A DNA stretch of 64,000 nt. Origin: Litorisediminicola beolgyonensis (GTDB taxonomy: Bacteria; Pseudomonadota; Alphaproteobacteria; Rhodobacterales; Rhodobacteraceae). Of this stretch, positions 1 through 8,622 are shown one piece after another. The stretch lies in contig NZ_JBHTMU010000021.1 in the NCBI RefSeq assembly GCF_042679605.1, forward strand, positions 1 to 64,000. Reading direction: 5' to 3'. Each line of letters starts with the position of its first letter. Within the stretch, counting starts at the first letter, position 1. The notes beneath the pieces are model-generated. The model saw nothing but the letters and a program-made list of their open reading frames with translations, made no database searches and was not told where the DNA came from. Both the position numbers and the translations under genes were made by a program.

Positions 1-1
1 C

Positions 2-67
2 ATCCGCATCGCACTCATGAACCGCTTCAACGCCCTCGGCACCGCCGAGATCATCCGCGTGGCCTGA
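2..67 (+). CDS. C-terminal tail of an unidentified protein (cut by window start)
   Basis: An open frame enters from the left edge and ends at a TGA at 65-67. The last 21 residues read IRIALMNRFNALGTAEIIRVA. The hydrophobic/charged pattern suits a folded cytosolic C-terminus, but the piece is too short to assign a family. The following gene lies on the opposite strand and converges on it. Confidence 0.45.
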   Translation: MRIALMNRFNALGTAEIIRVA

Positions 68-205
68 CGGTCAGTGGGGGAAGGGGCAGTCACGCCTCAG
101 GCGCGAGTTGCGCAACAACGCCGCCACGCGGGACAAGGCTGCCGGACGCTGAATGGCCGCTTCAGAGGAGCAGTCAGTTGCTACCCGGATCGGCCGACTG
201 TTCGG

Positions 206-850
206 TCAGGCCGTCGGAGGCTCGGCCACCTTTGCCTTGCGTTCGGCTTCGACCGCAGAGACGCGGGCGTGAAACTGTTCCCCGTCGTTTCCGGTCGGGT
301 ATGGCTCATCCGGCACCGCGCATCCCAGAAACGTGCAGAGCGGCTCCCATCCCGAACCGAGCTCATAGGTCAGGAGCCGATCTGGACCGAACTCGTCTCG
401 GACCTCTTCAACATGCCGACGGTAAACGCCCATGACGTGTTCGGGATCGTCGTAGTGACCGCCGAACACCGCCTTGCCGAGCTTGTATGGTATCGTGGCC
501 GGGTCGGTTTCGGCGCGCATGATCTGGAGGATCGTGGAATCCATGCTGGCGTACCAACTCTCGGGGGAGCGCCAGGAGAGCACGATCTTCGCATCCGGAT
601 AATGCATGGCCAATTCGCGCCAATAATGGGCGGTCGGCCAGTCCACGGTCGCCGAGTATCCCTCGAACACCGCGTCCCAGTCTGGGCTGATAGCACCGCC
701 TAAAATGCCGCGCCACATGTCGACACGATCCTGGTGCGGCAATACCTCGTACATATGATAGCAAGGGTTGTATCCCAGCATCTCGAGCGCGCGTTTCAGC
801 GAATCCGTTCCGGTACGGCCGAACCCGGCCCCGATGACACTCAGCGCCAT
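206..850 (-). CDS. Sulfotransferase-family protein (P-loop type)
   Basis: The product is 214 aa and begins with GAGFGRTGTDSLKRALE, the 5'-phosphosulfate (P-loop) signature of the soluble sulfotransferase family common in marine alphaproteobacteria and fungi. The middle contains WRSPESWYASM, which resembles the 3'-phosphate/PAPS-binding stretch. Family members transfer sulfate from PAPS to small acceptors, but the acceptor here cannot be told. There is no signal peptide, so it is cytosolic. The start is supported by GGGAG a few bases upstream of the ATG at 850. It stands alone, with no other sulfur-activation gene nearby. Confidence 0.8.
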   Translation of the reverse strand: MALSVIGAGFGRTGTDSLKRALEMLGYNPCYHMYEVLPHQDRVDMWRGILGGAISPDWDAVFEGYSATVDWPTAHYWRELAMHYPDAKIVLSWRSPESWYASMDSTILQIMRAETDPATIPYKLGKAVFGGHYDDPEHVMGVYRRHVEEVRDEFGPDRLLTYELGSGWEPLCTFLGCAVPDEPYPTGNDGEQFHARVSAVEAERKAKVAEPPTA

Positions 851-1320
851 GGACTACTCCCTTGCCCGGCATGCTCCAAACGGCACGCCACCCAACAGCA
901 TGGTCGTCTTTTCAGGTCGGCAGAACAAGTGTTTCGCGTTTTGGTGGCACTCTGCCGTCTACCCAGCGCTGAAATCGGTGTGGAAGCCGAGCCTGTGCTG
1001 AAGTTCCGCTGATTTCGGGAGCACCCCAAGAAATCAATGGACCCGGCCGGCCGATCGGCTCCGTCAAGCGTAGGGTCAGTGAGCAGAATCCGGACATTCG
1101 TCGCACTGCCGAAGACGGCAAGTGAGAGCTCTGAGCGGACATGCGGCATCGAAGGGGGCGGGCGCCTGGCGGCAGCTCTGAGACCATCGCTCCCGGCCCA
1201 GAGCCGACCTTGGCGAAGTTATCGGACGCCGCATCGCAGCTTCACCAAAGCAGCCATCCGTGCAGGCCGCAGCATTTTGGGCGACCAGAGGTCCCGCAGT
1301 GCGGACAAAACCGACCTTGC
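851..1320. other. Intergenic spacer, 470 bp, with one dispersed-repeat copy
   Basis: No convincing gene was found. Frames here lack ribosome-binding sites and family signatures. Around 1126-1150 is an inverted copy of the GC-rich repeat described at 5537, 8174 and 28046 (reverse complement TGCCGCATGTCCGCTCAGAG). A second weaker match is near 1300. Confidence 0.5.
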
Positions 1321-2172
1321 TTACCGCTGATCTCCCCTTGGCTCGAGGGGTTTGTAACAAATGATTTGAACCGGCTGTGTCCGTCGCTCTTCGATGTTGC
1401 GGGCGGCATTGCGGACAATTTGCGGAGCCAGATTCCCCAGGAGTATGTGGGAACCGAACACAGGAGCCTCGCCCTTCTCGGCAAGAGCAATCGCGGCTTT
1501 ATAGCCTTGCAGGTATTTGTCGCCAGTTTCGGTGACTTCAAAGTCCTTAAATCCAGTGCGCTCGAGAACCGCCACGGTATCAGCGGGTCGCATCAGATAG
1601 GCGCCGCTTCCATCCTTTGACCATGGAACAGGATGGTAAGGGCTACCGATCTCGCCCAAGCCATGTTCGGTAAGCGCGAAGAAGGCCCCGGGCTTTAGCA
1701 CACGGAAGGCTTCAGCGAAAAAGAGGTCGCGGTCAGGCACGTTCATCGTAACGTGTTGCGTATAGCCGCCGTCGAATGCTTCACCTGAATACGGCAGTTG
1801 CTGGCCATCGCCGTTTCGGAATTTCACCGTTTCTTCCATCCCAACGAGCGCGCTTAGTTTGCTTGCGGCATCGACGAATGGTGCTGTTATGTCTATGCCG
1901 TCTACCTGACAACGAAAGCGATTGGCGAGATACCTCGCCGGACCACCAATTCCGCAGCCGATATCGACAATCCTGTCGCCCTCCCTGACCGGCAAGGCAT
2001 CTGCCAGTTCTACCGTGGCTGGGAAACCTCTGGCGTGGAAATGGTCCACGGGCGCAAGTTGTTCGATCGTCGCGGACTTGGGATCAATCCCAGCCGATTT
2101 CATGGTTTCCAGAATGAGGGCATAGATATCGCCCTGGCCCCAGTGATCTGAAATCGCATTCGCGTCTGCCAT
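1321..2172 (-). CDS. Class I SAM-dependent methyltransferase
   Basis: The product is 283 aa. Motif I is VDIGCGIGGPARYLA at about residues 70-84, followed by the acidic motif II (QVDGIDI) and the post-motif region GGYTQHVTMNVPDRDLFFAEAF. This is the UbiE/gamma-tocopherol-methyltransferase-like fold, with a long N-terminal cap that often binds a small lipophilic or amine acceptor. The substrate is unknown. A strong Shine-Dalgarno (GGAGGGG) precedes the ATG. It lies 81 bp downstream of the GDCCVxC gene on the same strand and may be the last gene of that unit. Confidence 0.85.
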   Translation of the reverse strand: MADANAISDHWGQGDIYALILETMKSAGIDPKSATIEQLAPVDHFHARGFPATVELADALPVREGDRIVDIGCGIGGPARYLANRFRCQVDGIDITAPFVDAASKLSALVGMEETVKFRNGDGQQLPYSGEAFDGGYTQHVTMNVPDRDLFFAEAFRVLKPGAFFALTEHGLGEIGSPYHPVPWSKDGSGAYLMRPADTVAVLERTGFKDFEVTETGDKYLQGYKAAIALAEKGEAPVFGSHILLGNLAPQIVRNAARNIEERRTQPVQIICYKPLEPRGDQR

Positions 2173-2253
2173 ATCACCCCTCCCTCAAAGTCGGTCCTGA
2201 ATACTAAGGCGTCGACCAAATCCTAACGTCAATCAGGGTCTTGATCGGGTATT

Positions 2254-2463
2254 CTACGCGCAACACTGGTTGCCTTGTTGGATGGGCGGGCATGGTACGG
2301 TCCCATAGGAGCAATACACACAACAATCCCAATGCAGGGGCTTAAGGATCTGACCACAGGACTTGCACTTGTAGAACCACTGACACGCGTCAGTTGGCAT
2401 CGTTTCCGTACCCTCATAGCCGCAGTGCGGACACGTCAATGTGCTTTGAAGATTTATCCGCAT
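2254..2463 (-). CDS. GDCCVxC-domain small Cys-rich protein
   Basis: The product is 69 aa with ten cysteines. The N-terminus has CPHCGYE, the centre CKSCGQ, and the C-terminus WDCCVYCSYGTVPCPP, which matches the GDCCVxC family, some of whose members are selenoproteins. The two CxxC pairs look like a zinc ribbon. The DCCVYC stretch is the presumed redox or metal site. Here every position is Cys and no in-frame UGA is used. It starts 9 bp after the stop of the homocysteine methyltransferase gene, so the two are probably co-transcribed. Function is unknown; a role with mercury, selenium or other soft metals is only an inference. Confidence 0.8.
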   Translation of the reverse strand: MRINLQSTLTCPHCGYEGTETMPTDACQWFYKCKSCGQILKPLHWDCCVYCSYGTVPCPPIQQGNQCCA

Positions 2464-2472
2464 AGCCGTGAG

Positions 2473-3432
2473 CTAATCTGCTGCCGCCTCGCGCCGCACC
2501 GCGCAGACATGCCGGGCGATCTCACCGATATGGCGGCCGTCGGTGCCGCAGCAACCGCCCCAGACGTTGACATGCGGGAAGCGGCGCGCGATCTCGGCCA
2601 TCTGACCACCGAGCTCCACCGGATCGCCGTCTTCCAGATGGCCCAGCTTGCACAGGTCGAGCGTCTCCATCGCGACGGCATTTGGCATGAAACCGCCCAG
2701 CCGGGACGTCCAGTCCCCTTCGGTCAGGGCAGGTGAAAACTCGGTCGGATGGGTGCAGTTGATCATGTAATAGGCCGGGGCGCTGTCGGTGGCGGCATCT
2801 ACGGCGGCGATGGCGTTCTCCAACGTCTCCCCGCCCTTCAGCTTTCCACCCTTAGCGACGAAGAAGGAGATGACGACAGGCATATCTGCGGCTTTCGCGG
2901 CGCGGGTCAGGCCGATGGCTTCCTCGACGCTCGAAAAGGTCGCCGCAGTCACCACATCTGCACCCGCCTTCTTGAAGGTCAGGATCTGCTCGGAGTGGTA
3001 ATCCTCCGCCTCCGCGGCATCTGGCGTCCGGCCGACATTGTAGGCATCCCCGCGCGGTCCGATCACGCCGCCCACGATCATGGGCGTTTCGGGGCTGTCA
3101 TATTCCCGGGCGAAATCATTGTAGAACTCAATCCCGCGGATATTGATCTCTTCCAGCGCCTCCCGTGAAAAGCCTATAAGCTCGCCCCAGTCGCGGCTGG
3201 CGCGGTAATGTAGGCTCTCGTTGATGACGCCAAACCCGTTTTCGACCGCAGCCTCAACCAAGCGGCGGTGATAATCCCTCAGGCAGGAAAGGCCGCGCTT
3301 GTCATTGAGCAGCTCGAAAGCGCAGAAATGTCTGAGCTCGAAGCCGTCGACATACTGCAGCCACGTCTCGAAACCGCCACCGCAGGTCATGTGATGGCCC
3401 TCAAGCTGAGGCAGTGTCCGCTTGTTGCGCAT
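2473..3432 (-). CDS. Homocysteine S-methyltransferase-family protein
   Basis: The product is 319 aa when started at 3432, where GGGGAGAGAAG precedes the ATG. A longer frame to 3681 exists, but its extra 83 codons are low-complexity and lack a ribosome-binding site. Family features are the TCGGGFETWL start, the glycine-rich VGGVIGPRGDAY, the zinc-ligand region YMINCTHP (first Cys) and the GGCCGTDGRHI tail (paired Cys). These three Cys are the zinc ligands that activate the thiol in MHT/BHMT enzymes. Methyl donors in the family include S-methylmethionine, betaine and SAM; the donor here is not determinable. Followed at 9 bp by the GDCCVxC gene. Confidence 0.88.
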   Translation of the reverse strand: MRNKRTLPQLEGHHMTCGGGFETWLQYVDGFELRHFCAFELLNDKRGLSCLRDYHRRLVEAAVENGFGVINESLHYRASRDWGELIGFSREALEEINIRGIEFYNDFAREYDSPETPMIVGGVIGPRGDAYNVGRTPDAAEAEDYHSEQILTFKKAGADVVTAATFSSVEEAIGLTRAAKAADMPVVISFFVAKGGKLKGGETLENAIAAVDAATDSAPAYYMINCTHPTEFSPALTEGDWTSRLGGFMPNAVAMETLDLCKLGHLEDGDPVELGGQMAEIARRFPHVNVWGGCCGTDGRHIGEIARHVCAVRREAAAD

Positions 3433-3873
3433 CTTCTCTCCCCTACAAATCGGTCTACAGAGTAGCAGTTCATGAGCTTCATGTCGCCTGCACGAACGGT
3501 TCGGCCCGCCGACCAATAAAGGTACCCAATGTCTTATCGGCAGATCGATGGGCGAACAGATAGGGAAGGCGGTATTCGCAGCGTACTCTCCGGGCTCGGA
3601 GCGGACTTGCGGCGTCGCAGCAGGGTTAGCACATGGTCGATGTCGTGCGCGCGTAGCTCGCGGCCCTTTGTGGTCCGTCAAGCTTGCCGCAGCGAATAGC
3701 TACTTCGAGCCCGGGGGCGGACTGGGCCGGATGAAGCGCGCACGGGGCTTGCAGCCGCGCGGACCTTTCTTTTGCCAGAAGCGTCGCAGAGGCGTATGAT
3801 GAACGGGCTACCGCCGTCGGGCGGTTCGCGCCCGGATGGCGATAGCGTGCTCCCAGAAGAGGAAAGCGCTGCC
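3433..3873. other. Intergenic spacer with one inverted dispersed-repeat copy
   Basis: This 441-bp divergent spacer lies between the homocysteine methyltransferase (minus) and a secreted protein (plus). An inverted copy of the dispersed GC-rich repeat is at 3591-3625 (GCCGCAAGTCCGCTCCGAGC on the minus strand). I looked for a SAM-type riboswitch ahead of the methyltransferase and saw no convincing one. Confidence 0.45.
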
Positions 3874-4413
3874 ATGGAAAACCTGAAAATTGCTGTTAGT
3901 GCCGGGGTAGGCATCCTGCTGGCTACCTCGGCCATGAGCCAGACTGCCGATGTCACTGTCGACGGTCTGATGGAGCGCCTCGATGGCGTTGCGCCGGCCG
4001 CCGTGCTCGAGAACTCCACGTTGCTGAACATCACCGAGGAGGGTGAAATCGAGGTGCTCCGGGAAGGCACCAACGGATGGACATGCATGTACCCCGGAAC
4101 CGATCCGATGTGCGCAGACGAAACGTCAATGAGTTTCCTGCAGGCTTGGATGGCCAAAGAGGCTCCTCCGGACACCCTTGGCTTCGTCTACATGCTGCTG
4201 GGCGACGAGGGGGCGAGCAACACGGACCCCTACGCGGAAGGAAAGACAGCCGACAACCAGTGGGTGGTCGCGGGCCCGCACGTGATGATCGTCGGCTCGG
4301 CTGCCGGGCCGCTGCTCGATACCTATCCGATCGAGGTTCCGGAAGGCGAAGGTCAGCCGTGGGTCATGTGGCCGGGAACGCCATATTCCCATCTGATGAT
4401 CCCTATGGATTAA
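3874..4413 (+). CDS. Secreted hypothetical protein
   Basis: The product is 179 aa from the ATG at 3874, which has GAAGAGGAAAG upstream. An in-frame start at 3772 would bury the signal peptide and is rejected. Residues 1-22 (MENLKIAVSAGVGILLATSAMS) form a Sec signal peptide ending near AMS-Q. The mature protein is acidic, has two Cys flanking YPGTDPM that could form a disulfide, and ends with a WVMWPGTPYSHLMIP tail. I recall similar small periplasmic proteins in alphaproteobacteria but know no function. It stands alone. Confidence 0.7.
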   Translation: MENLKIAVSAGVGILLATSAMSQTADVTVDGLMERLDGVAPAAVLENSTLLNITEEGEIEVLREGTNGWTCMYPGTDPMCADETSMSFLQAWMAKEAPPDTLGFVYMLLGDEGASNTDPYAEGKTADNQWVVAGPHVMIVGSAAGPLLDTYPIEVPEGEGQPWVMWPGTPYSHLMIPMD

Positions 4414-4667
4414 GACCCGCAGGCCCTTAGCGTGTTCGAGGCTGGCTGCCCGTCAGCGGGTCGTGCGGCACTTGGTGCGCCCGGTGAGCCGCGTTCGGAA
4501 TTTGCGGCTGCCCGACCCACTGCCTCGAGGCAGGGCCCTCTTGCCAGATGCAGCGAAAGACACCTCCGAGCCCTCTCCAGGCACCCATTTGGTGGGCGGT
4601 CCGTAGTTAAAAACGGTTTCTCGTGATACGAAGGGTTGGATAATAGGACTTTCTGGGAGGAGAAGAA

Positions 4668-5486
4668 ATGGCTGCTTACGAGGGTTTTGCGGACTTGGAA
4701 ACGAAGGGCTGGTCTGACGATACGATTTCATCAGGCTACGTGAAAATGTTCTCTTCCGCGAGTGACATGGCCATCCCTTCTATCGTGTCCAGCATTGAAA
4801 GTTCCGGTAAAGTTCTCGATCTTTGTTGCGGACAAGGCAATGTCACCGAGGCACTTGTAAAAGCCGGGCACGCCGTGACTGGGGTAGATTTCTCCTCAAA
4901 GATGCTTGCATACGCGCGCAAGAGGGTTCCGGGCGGAGACTTCGTCGAAGCCGACGCGCAAGACCTGCCTTTCGACGACGGTAGCTTTGACGCTGTCGTC
5001 TGCAGCTTCGGCTTGATGCACATCCCTGATCAGCCAAAAGCTCTTGCGGAAATTCGCAGGGTTTTGAAGCCCAGCGGCCAGTTCATAATGACGTCTTGGT
5101 TTGGCCCAGATATCTCCCCTGTCTTCCAAGTATTTTACAGCAGCGTTCAGGAAAACGGCCACCCGGCGGTCAAGATGCCTGAGAGCCCGAATTTTCATCA
5201 ATTTGCAAACGAGGAAACGGCAAATACGATCCTGTCAGGTGCGGGGTTTGACGTGGAAAAGCAGCAACAGATCGACTGCTTCTGGATGTTGGATGCTCCG
5301 GAAAGTCTGGCCGAGCTCTTCCAGAACGGGGCTCCTCGTGGTGGGTACCTCCTGTCTCAGCAGCCAGAAGCGAATAATGCGGCAATCAAAGCGGCGGTGG
5401 CCGAAAAAGTGCGCGAACACTTCAGCGACGGCGACAAATGGCGCGCTCCACTACCTTCATCTTTAATCGTCGCCCGCGTTCGGTAA
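4668..5486 (+). CDS. Class I SAM-dependent methyltransferase (UbiE/COQ5-like)
   Basis: The product is 272 aa. Motif I is VLDLCCGQGNVTEAL (about residues 49-63), motif II VTGVDFSSKML, motif III VEADAQDLPFDDGSFDAVVCSFGLMHI, and motif IV LKPSGQFIMTSW, as in the UbiE-like group. The C-terminal third (about 170-272) is variable and probably forms the substrate cap. GGGAGGAGAAG precedes the ATG. The gene is less GC-rich than its surroundings (many AAA, TCT and TTT codons), which suggests recent acquisition. Substrate unknown. Confidence 0.85.
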   Translation: MAAYEGFADLETKGWSDDTISSGYVKMFSSASDMAIPSIVSSIESSGKVLDLCCGQGNVTEALVKAGHAVTGVDFSSKMLAYARKRVPGGDFVEADAQDLPFDDGSFDAVVCSFGLMHIPDQPKALAEIRRVLKPSGQFIMTSWFGPDISPVFQVFYSSVQENGHPAVKMPESPNFHQFANEETANTILSGAGFDVEKQQQIDCFWMLDAPESLAELFQNGAPRGGYLLSQQPEANNAAIKAAVAEKVREHFSDGDKWRAPLPSSLIVARVR

Positions 5487-5536
5487 AGCAAATCGGGCAA
5501 CGGCTGCCTTGTCCGCACACCGGACCTTGGTGCATC

Positions 5537-5562
5537 GCGCAGCGAAGGTCCGCAATCCGCCC
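5537..5562 (+). repeat. Dispersed GC-rich intergenic repeat, copy
   Basis: The core is GCGCAGCGAAGGTCCGC followed by a C/T-rich tail ending GCCC. Related copies lie at 8174-8200 and 28046-28072 on the plus strand and near 1126-1150 and 3591-3625 inverted, always outside genes. Confidence 0.5.
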
Positions 5563-5758
5563 TAATCGCGAAAGGAGCGCATCCGACGCGAACGGCCCTT
5601 ACCTGCCGCTCAAGCAGCAGCACGTCGCTGCAGCGCAGTTACCCCGAACCAGTCATCCGTGGCCACGTGCAGCACAGCCTCGCAGACCAAGGTCAGCAGA
5701 GCGGACAAAACGTAGACTGGCTGCCGCTGCGCCAAGGTCTGTATCTGGGTCAGGCGTA

Positions 5759-7051
5759 TCAGAGCAGCAGTCGCAGCGCTGCGCCCAGAACCGAGGCGAT
5801 CAGCAGGATGCGGATGATGCCCCAGTGCAGGCGGAAGGCCAGAAACGAGCTCAGACCGAAGAGCAACAGCGCGAGCCACTCGATGGTGGCAAGCTCAGGC
5901 TGCCACAGAGTGATGGGGCCCCAGCCTGTGCGCGTCACCGTGGTGAACAGCACATGCAGCGCGAACCAGAGCGACAGGTTTAGAATGACGCCCACAACTG
6001 CGGCCGTGATCGCCTTCAGCGCGCCCTGCAGCCGTGGTTGGTTCGAGATCCATTCGATGTATGGCGCTCCGGCGAAAATCCACAGGAAACATGGTGCGAA
6101 AGTCACCCAGAGAGCGACAATGGCGGCGGTCACTCCGAGGCCAAGCCCCCCCACCTTGAACCCGGCCAGGAAGCCCACGAACTGTGTCACGAGGATCAGC
6201 GGGCCTGGCGTGGTCTCCGCCAGACCGAGGGCATCGATCATCTCGGCTGTGCTCAGCCAACCGAACTGCACCACCACGTCCTGCGCCATATAGGCCAGCA
6301 CCGCGTAGGCACCGCCGAAGGTAACGACGGCCAGCGTGCTGAAGAATGTCCCCACCTGGACAAGGATGTCCGGCGCGCCGAACCAGGTGAGCGCCAGTAG
6401 CGGAAGCAGCCAGATCGCAAGCCAGAGGATGATGGTTCTAGCGGTTTGTCGAGCCGACACGTGAGCCAAATCGACAGCGCGACGCTCCACGCGCGCGGCT
6501 GCGGAGATCAGGCCATAGAGACCCGCTATCAAGACGATCAGCGGGTAGGGGATCGACAGGAAGAAGATCCCGACAAAGGCAGTCCCCGCGATGATCCAAT
6601 GCTGCCTTTGGGTCAGTGCCTTTTTCGAGACCCGCAACAGCGCCTCGACGACGATGACCAGGACGGCGGCCTTGACTCCGTAGAACAGGGCCTCGACCAG
6701 CGGAACATTGCCGAAAATACTGTAGATCGCCGCGAGCGTCATGATCACGACCGCACCGGGGATGACGAAAAGCAACCCAGCGATCAGACCTCCAATCGTG
6801 CCATGAAGCCGCCAACCGGCATAGGTCGCAAGCTGCATCGCCTCTGGCCCCGGCAATAGCATGCAAAAGCTCAGCGCGCTGAGGAACTGTTGTTCACACA
6901 ACCACTTACGGTCGTCCACCACCTCCTTGTGCATCAGCGCGATCTGTGCGGCAGGCCCGCCAAAAGACAGGATGCCGATCTTCCACCAGACCCGTGTTGC
7001 GTCCACGAGAGACGGGGCCATATCCGCCTCGACGTCGTCTGTACTGCTCAT
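5759..7051 (-). CDS. chrA: Chromate efflux transporter ChrA
   Basis: The product is 430 aa, a long-chain CHR protein with two homologous halves. The first half has ILSFGGPAAQIALMHKEVV and LLPGPEAMQLATYAGW. The second half repeats these as VTFGGAYAVLAYM and TTPGPLILVTQFVGF. About ten hydrophobic segments put it in the inner membrane. CHR proteins export chromate using the proton motive force. It starts 3 bp after the stop of the upstream chrB-like gene, so the two form one operon. Confidence 0.95.
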   Translation of the reverse strand: MSSTDDVEADMAPSLVDATRVWWKIGILSFGGPAAQIALMHKEVVDDRKWLCEQQFLSALSFCMLLPGPEAMQLATYAGWRLHGTIGGLIAGLLFVIPGAVVIMTLAAIYSIFGNVPLVEALFYGVKAAVLVIVVEALLRVSKKALTQRQHWIIAGTAFVGIFFLSIPYPLIVLIAGLYGLISAAARVERRAVDLAHVSARQTARTIILWLAIWLLPLLALTWFGAPDILVQVGTFFSTLAVVTFGGAYAVLAYMAQDVVVQFGWLSTAEMIDALGLAETTPGPLILVTQFVGFLAGFKVGGLGLGVTAAIVALWVTFAPCFLWIFAGAPYIEWISNQPRLQGALKAITAAVVGVILNLSLWFALHVLFTTVTRTGWGPITLWQPELATIEWLALLLFGLSSFLAFRLHWGIIRILLIASVLGAALRLLL

Positions 7052-7054
7052 GAC

Positions 7055-7873
7055 TCAGGCCCTTGTCGCAGCAGCGGGCCAATCATGACCTTCGTTGGTC
7101 GCGTCGCGCGCCCAGCGGTAGAAGGCATCGTACAGCAGTATGCCTGCCTCAAGTTGGTCCAGATCATCGCGAAACATGCGAGACAGACCCAAGGACGCCG
7201 CCAGAAGGCCAGCAGCTTCGGGTGCCAGGTCATGTCTGTTGGTGTCGGCTCCCCGCACAATCACGGCAAGCCGTGTCAGGGCGTCATGCCCTATGCCGAA
7301 CTCCTCGATCATCGTGTCGAAGGTGCAGGTCTCGCCGCGATGGGTCCAGAAGACGCCCTCGATGTCAAAAGGCGTGGCGTCGAAGCGCTCCGCCACATTG
7401 GCCACTTGCGAGGCCGCAACATAGAGGATTTGCGCCTTTGGATCGATGAAACGACGTATGAGCCACGGACAGGCGATCCGGTCGATTTTCGGGCGATGGC
7501 GTGTGACCCAAACCGTGCGGCCCGATGCATTCGGCGGCGGCAGCTTGCCCGTTGAAACCATCGGGAGCTTCGCGTCGCGCCATGCGAATTGCCCGCCTTC
7601 GAGAACCTCGGCCTGAACCCCTGCCGCGCGCAGCAGCGCCGCCGCTCCTTGACTGATCTTGAGACCCTTTTGGCAATAGGCCACGACCGCATGGCCCGTG
7701 AGGTCATCAGCCAGTTCGCAAACATCTTTGAACGGATGGCGAAAGGCTCCGGGAATGAATCTTGGATCGTCGTCAAAGTCTTCATCGATGCGCACATCGA
7801 GAAGGGTTGGACAATCAGGTGTCCCGATCAGACGGGCCAGAGCAGCAACGGGAATTTCATTATACGACGCCAT
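7055..7873 (-). CDS. chrB: Rhodanese-ChrB fusion, chromate resistance/sensing protein
   Basis: The product is 272 aa. Residues about 1-115 form a rhodanese domain (LLDVRIDEDF, then the active-loop Cys67 in AYCQKG). Residues about 120-272 are the ChrB C-terminal domain (VTRHRPKIDRIACPWLIRRFIDP; GEXCTFDTMIEEFG). Classical ChrB proteins have a different N-terminal part and act as chromate-responsive regulators. Here the N-terminus is replaced by a sulfurtransferase module, an arrangement found in other proteobacteria. It is the first gene of the chrB-chrA unit. Confidence 0.9.
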   Translation of the reverse strand: MASYNEIPVAALARLIGTPDCPTLLDVRIDEDFDDDPRFIPGAFRHPFKDVCELADDLTGHAVVAYCQKGLKISQGAAALLRAAGVQAEVLEGGQFAWRDAKLPMVSTGKLPPPNASGRTVWVTRHRPKIDRIACPWLIRRFIDPKAQILYVAASQVANVAERFDATPFDIEGVFWTHRGETCTFDTMIEEFGIGHDALTRLAVIVRGADTNRHDLAPEAAGLLAASLGLSRMFRDDLDQLEAGILLYDAFYRWARDATNEGHDWPAAATRA

Positions 7874-8622
7874 AGGACATCCTCCATGCAGAGTCAGAAC
7901 TGGAAGGATGCAAGATTGGGCTGGCGCCTCACGGGGTTCTTGCGCACCCCTGAGAGTTGAAGCTAGAAGCCATCACCTCGGATGTCAAACCCAAGAGCGG
8001 CCGTTAGATGCGTCGCAGAAATCCGGAGGTTTGGGCTCGAAGCGGTCATGCGGCACTGCGGCGTGCCGCGCGACCACCCTGGCGGAGCAAACTCGGCGCT
8101 CCCGGCCCACTACGGACTTCCGACATCGGCATGTCTGACGACCGCTTCCGGCCCTTAGCGGAACTTCGTGAGCGTCGCAGTGAAGGTCCGGTTTGAGCCC
8201 AATCCGACTGATGCTGCAATATGCACCAAGGTCTGCAAAAGCCGGAGAAGCGGTCATTAGACGTTGTACTTTGCGGCTGTCCAGTGATGGATGGTAGCGA
8301 TTTTACCCCCATTTCAATGGCTTGCACGGCTTCATGTGCAGCTCATGTTCATGTTTCGATCGCATGATTTCGCGCTATGCCGCGCCAAATGCGGGTCGCC
8401 GAAGAGAACTGCAGCGTTGGCCGTTGCATCACCCCGTTTGTCGGAAAGCGTGAGGCGCAAGTGGGACTGCGTGGTTTCCGCTCGCTATGGAGTTTCATCT
8501 ATCAGGAAAGCCAAAAACGCTTTTGGACATATGCCGAAGTACAGCTCTCCAGAGCGATAGCTCCAGACAAAAAAGTACACGGCCGCCCGGTGAGGTGCCC
8601 AGACGACCAAAGCCACGTGCGT
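7874..8622. other. Long intergenic spacer with dispersed repeat
   Basis: This is about 750 bp without a gene I can support. One frame (8377-8829) runs into the 3' end of the opposing tctC and has no homology I recognise. A plus-strand copy of the dispersed repeat lies at 8174-8200, with a related partial unit just before it. The 3' half (8290-8600) is less GC-rich, and I see nothing identifiable in it. Confidence 0.45.
8174..8200 (+). repeat. Dispersed GC-rich intergenic repeat, copy
   Basis: The copy contains GTCGCAGTGAAGGTCCGG and ends TTTGAGCCC. See the copy at 5537 for the family. Confidence 0.5.

Noticed and set aside
3433..3873. A SAM riboswitch ahead of the homocysteine methyltransferase
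   Set aside because: No recognisable conserved core or paired stems at the expected distance.
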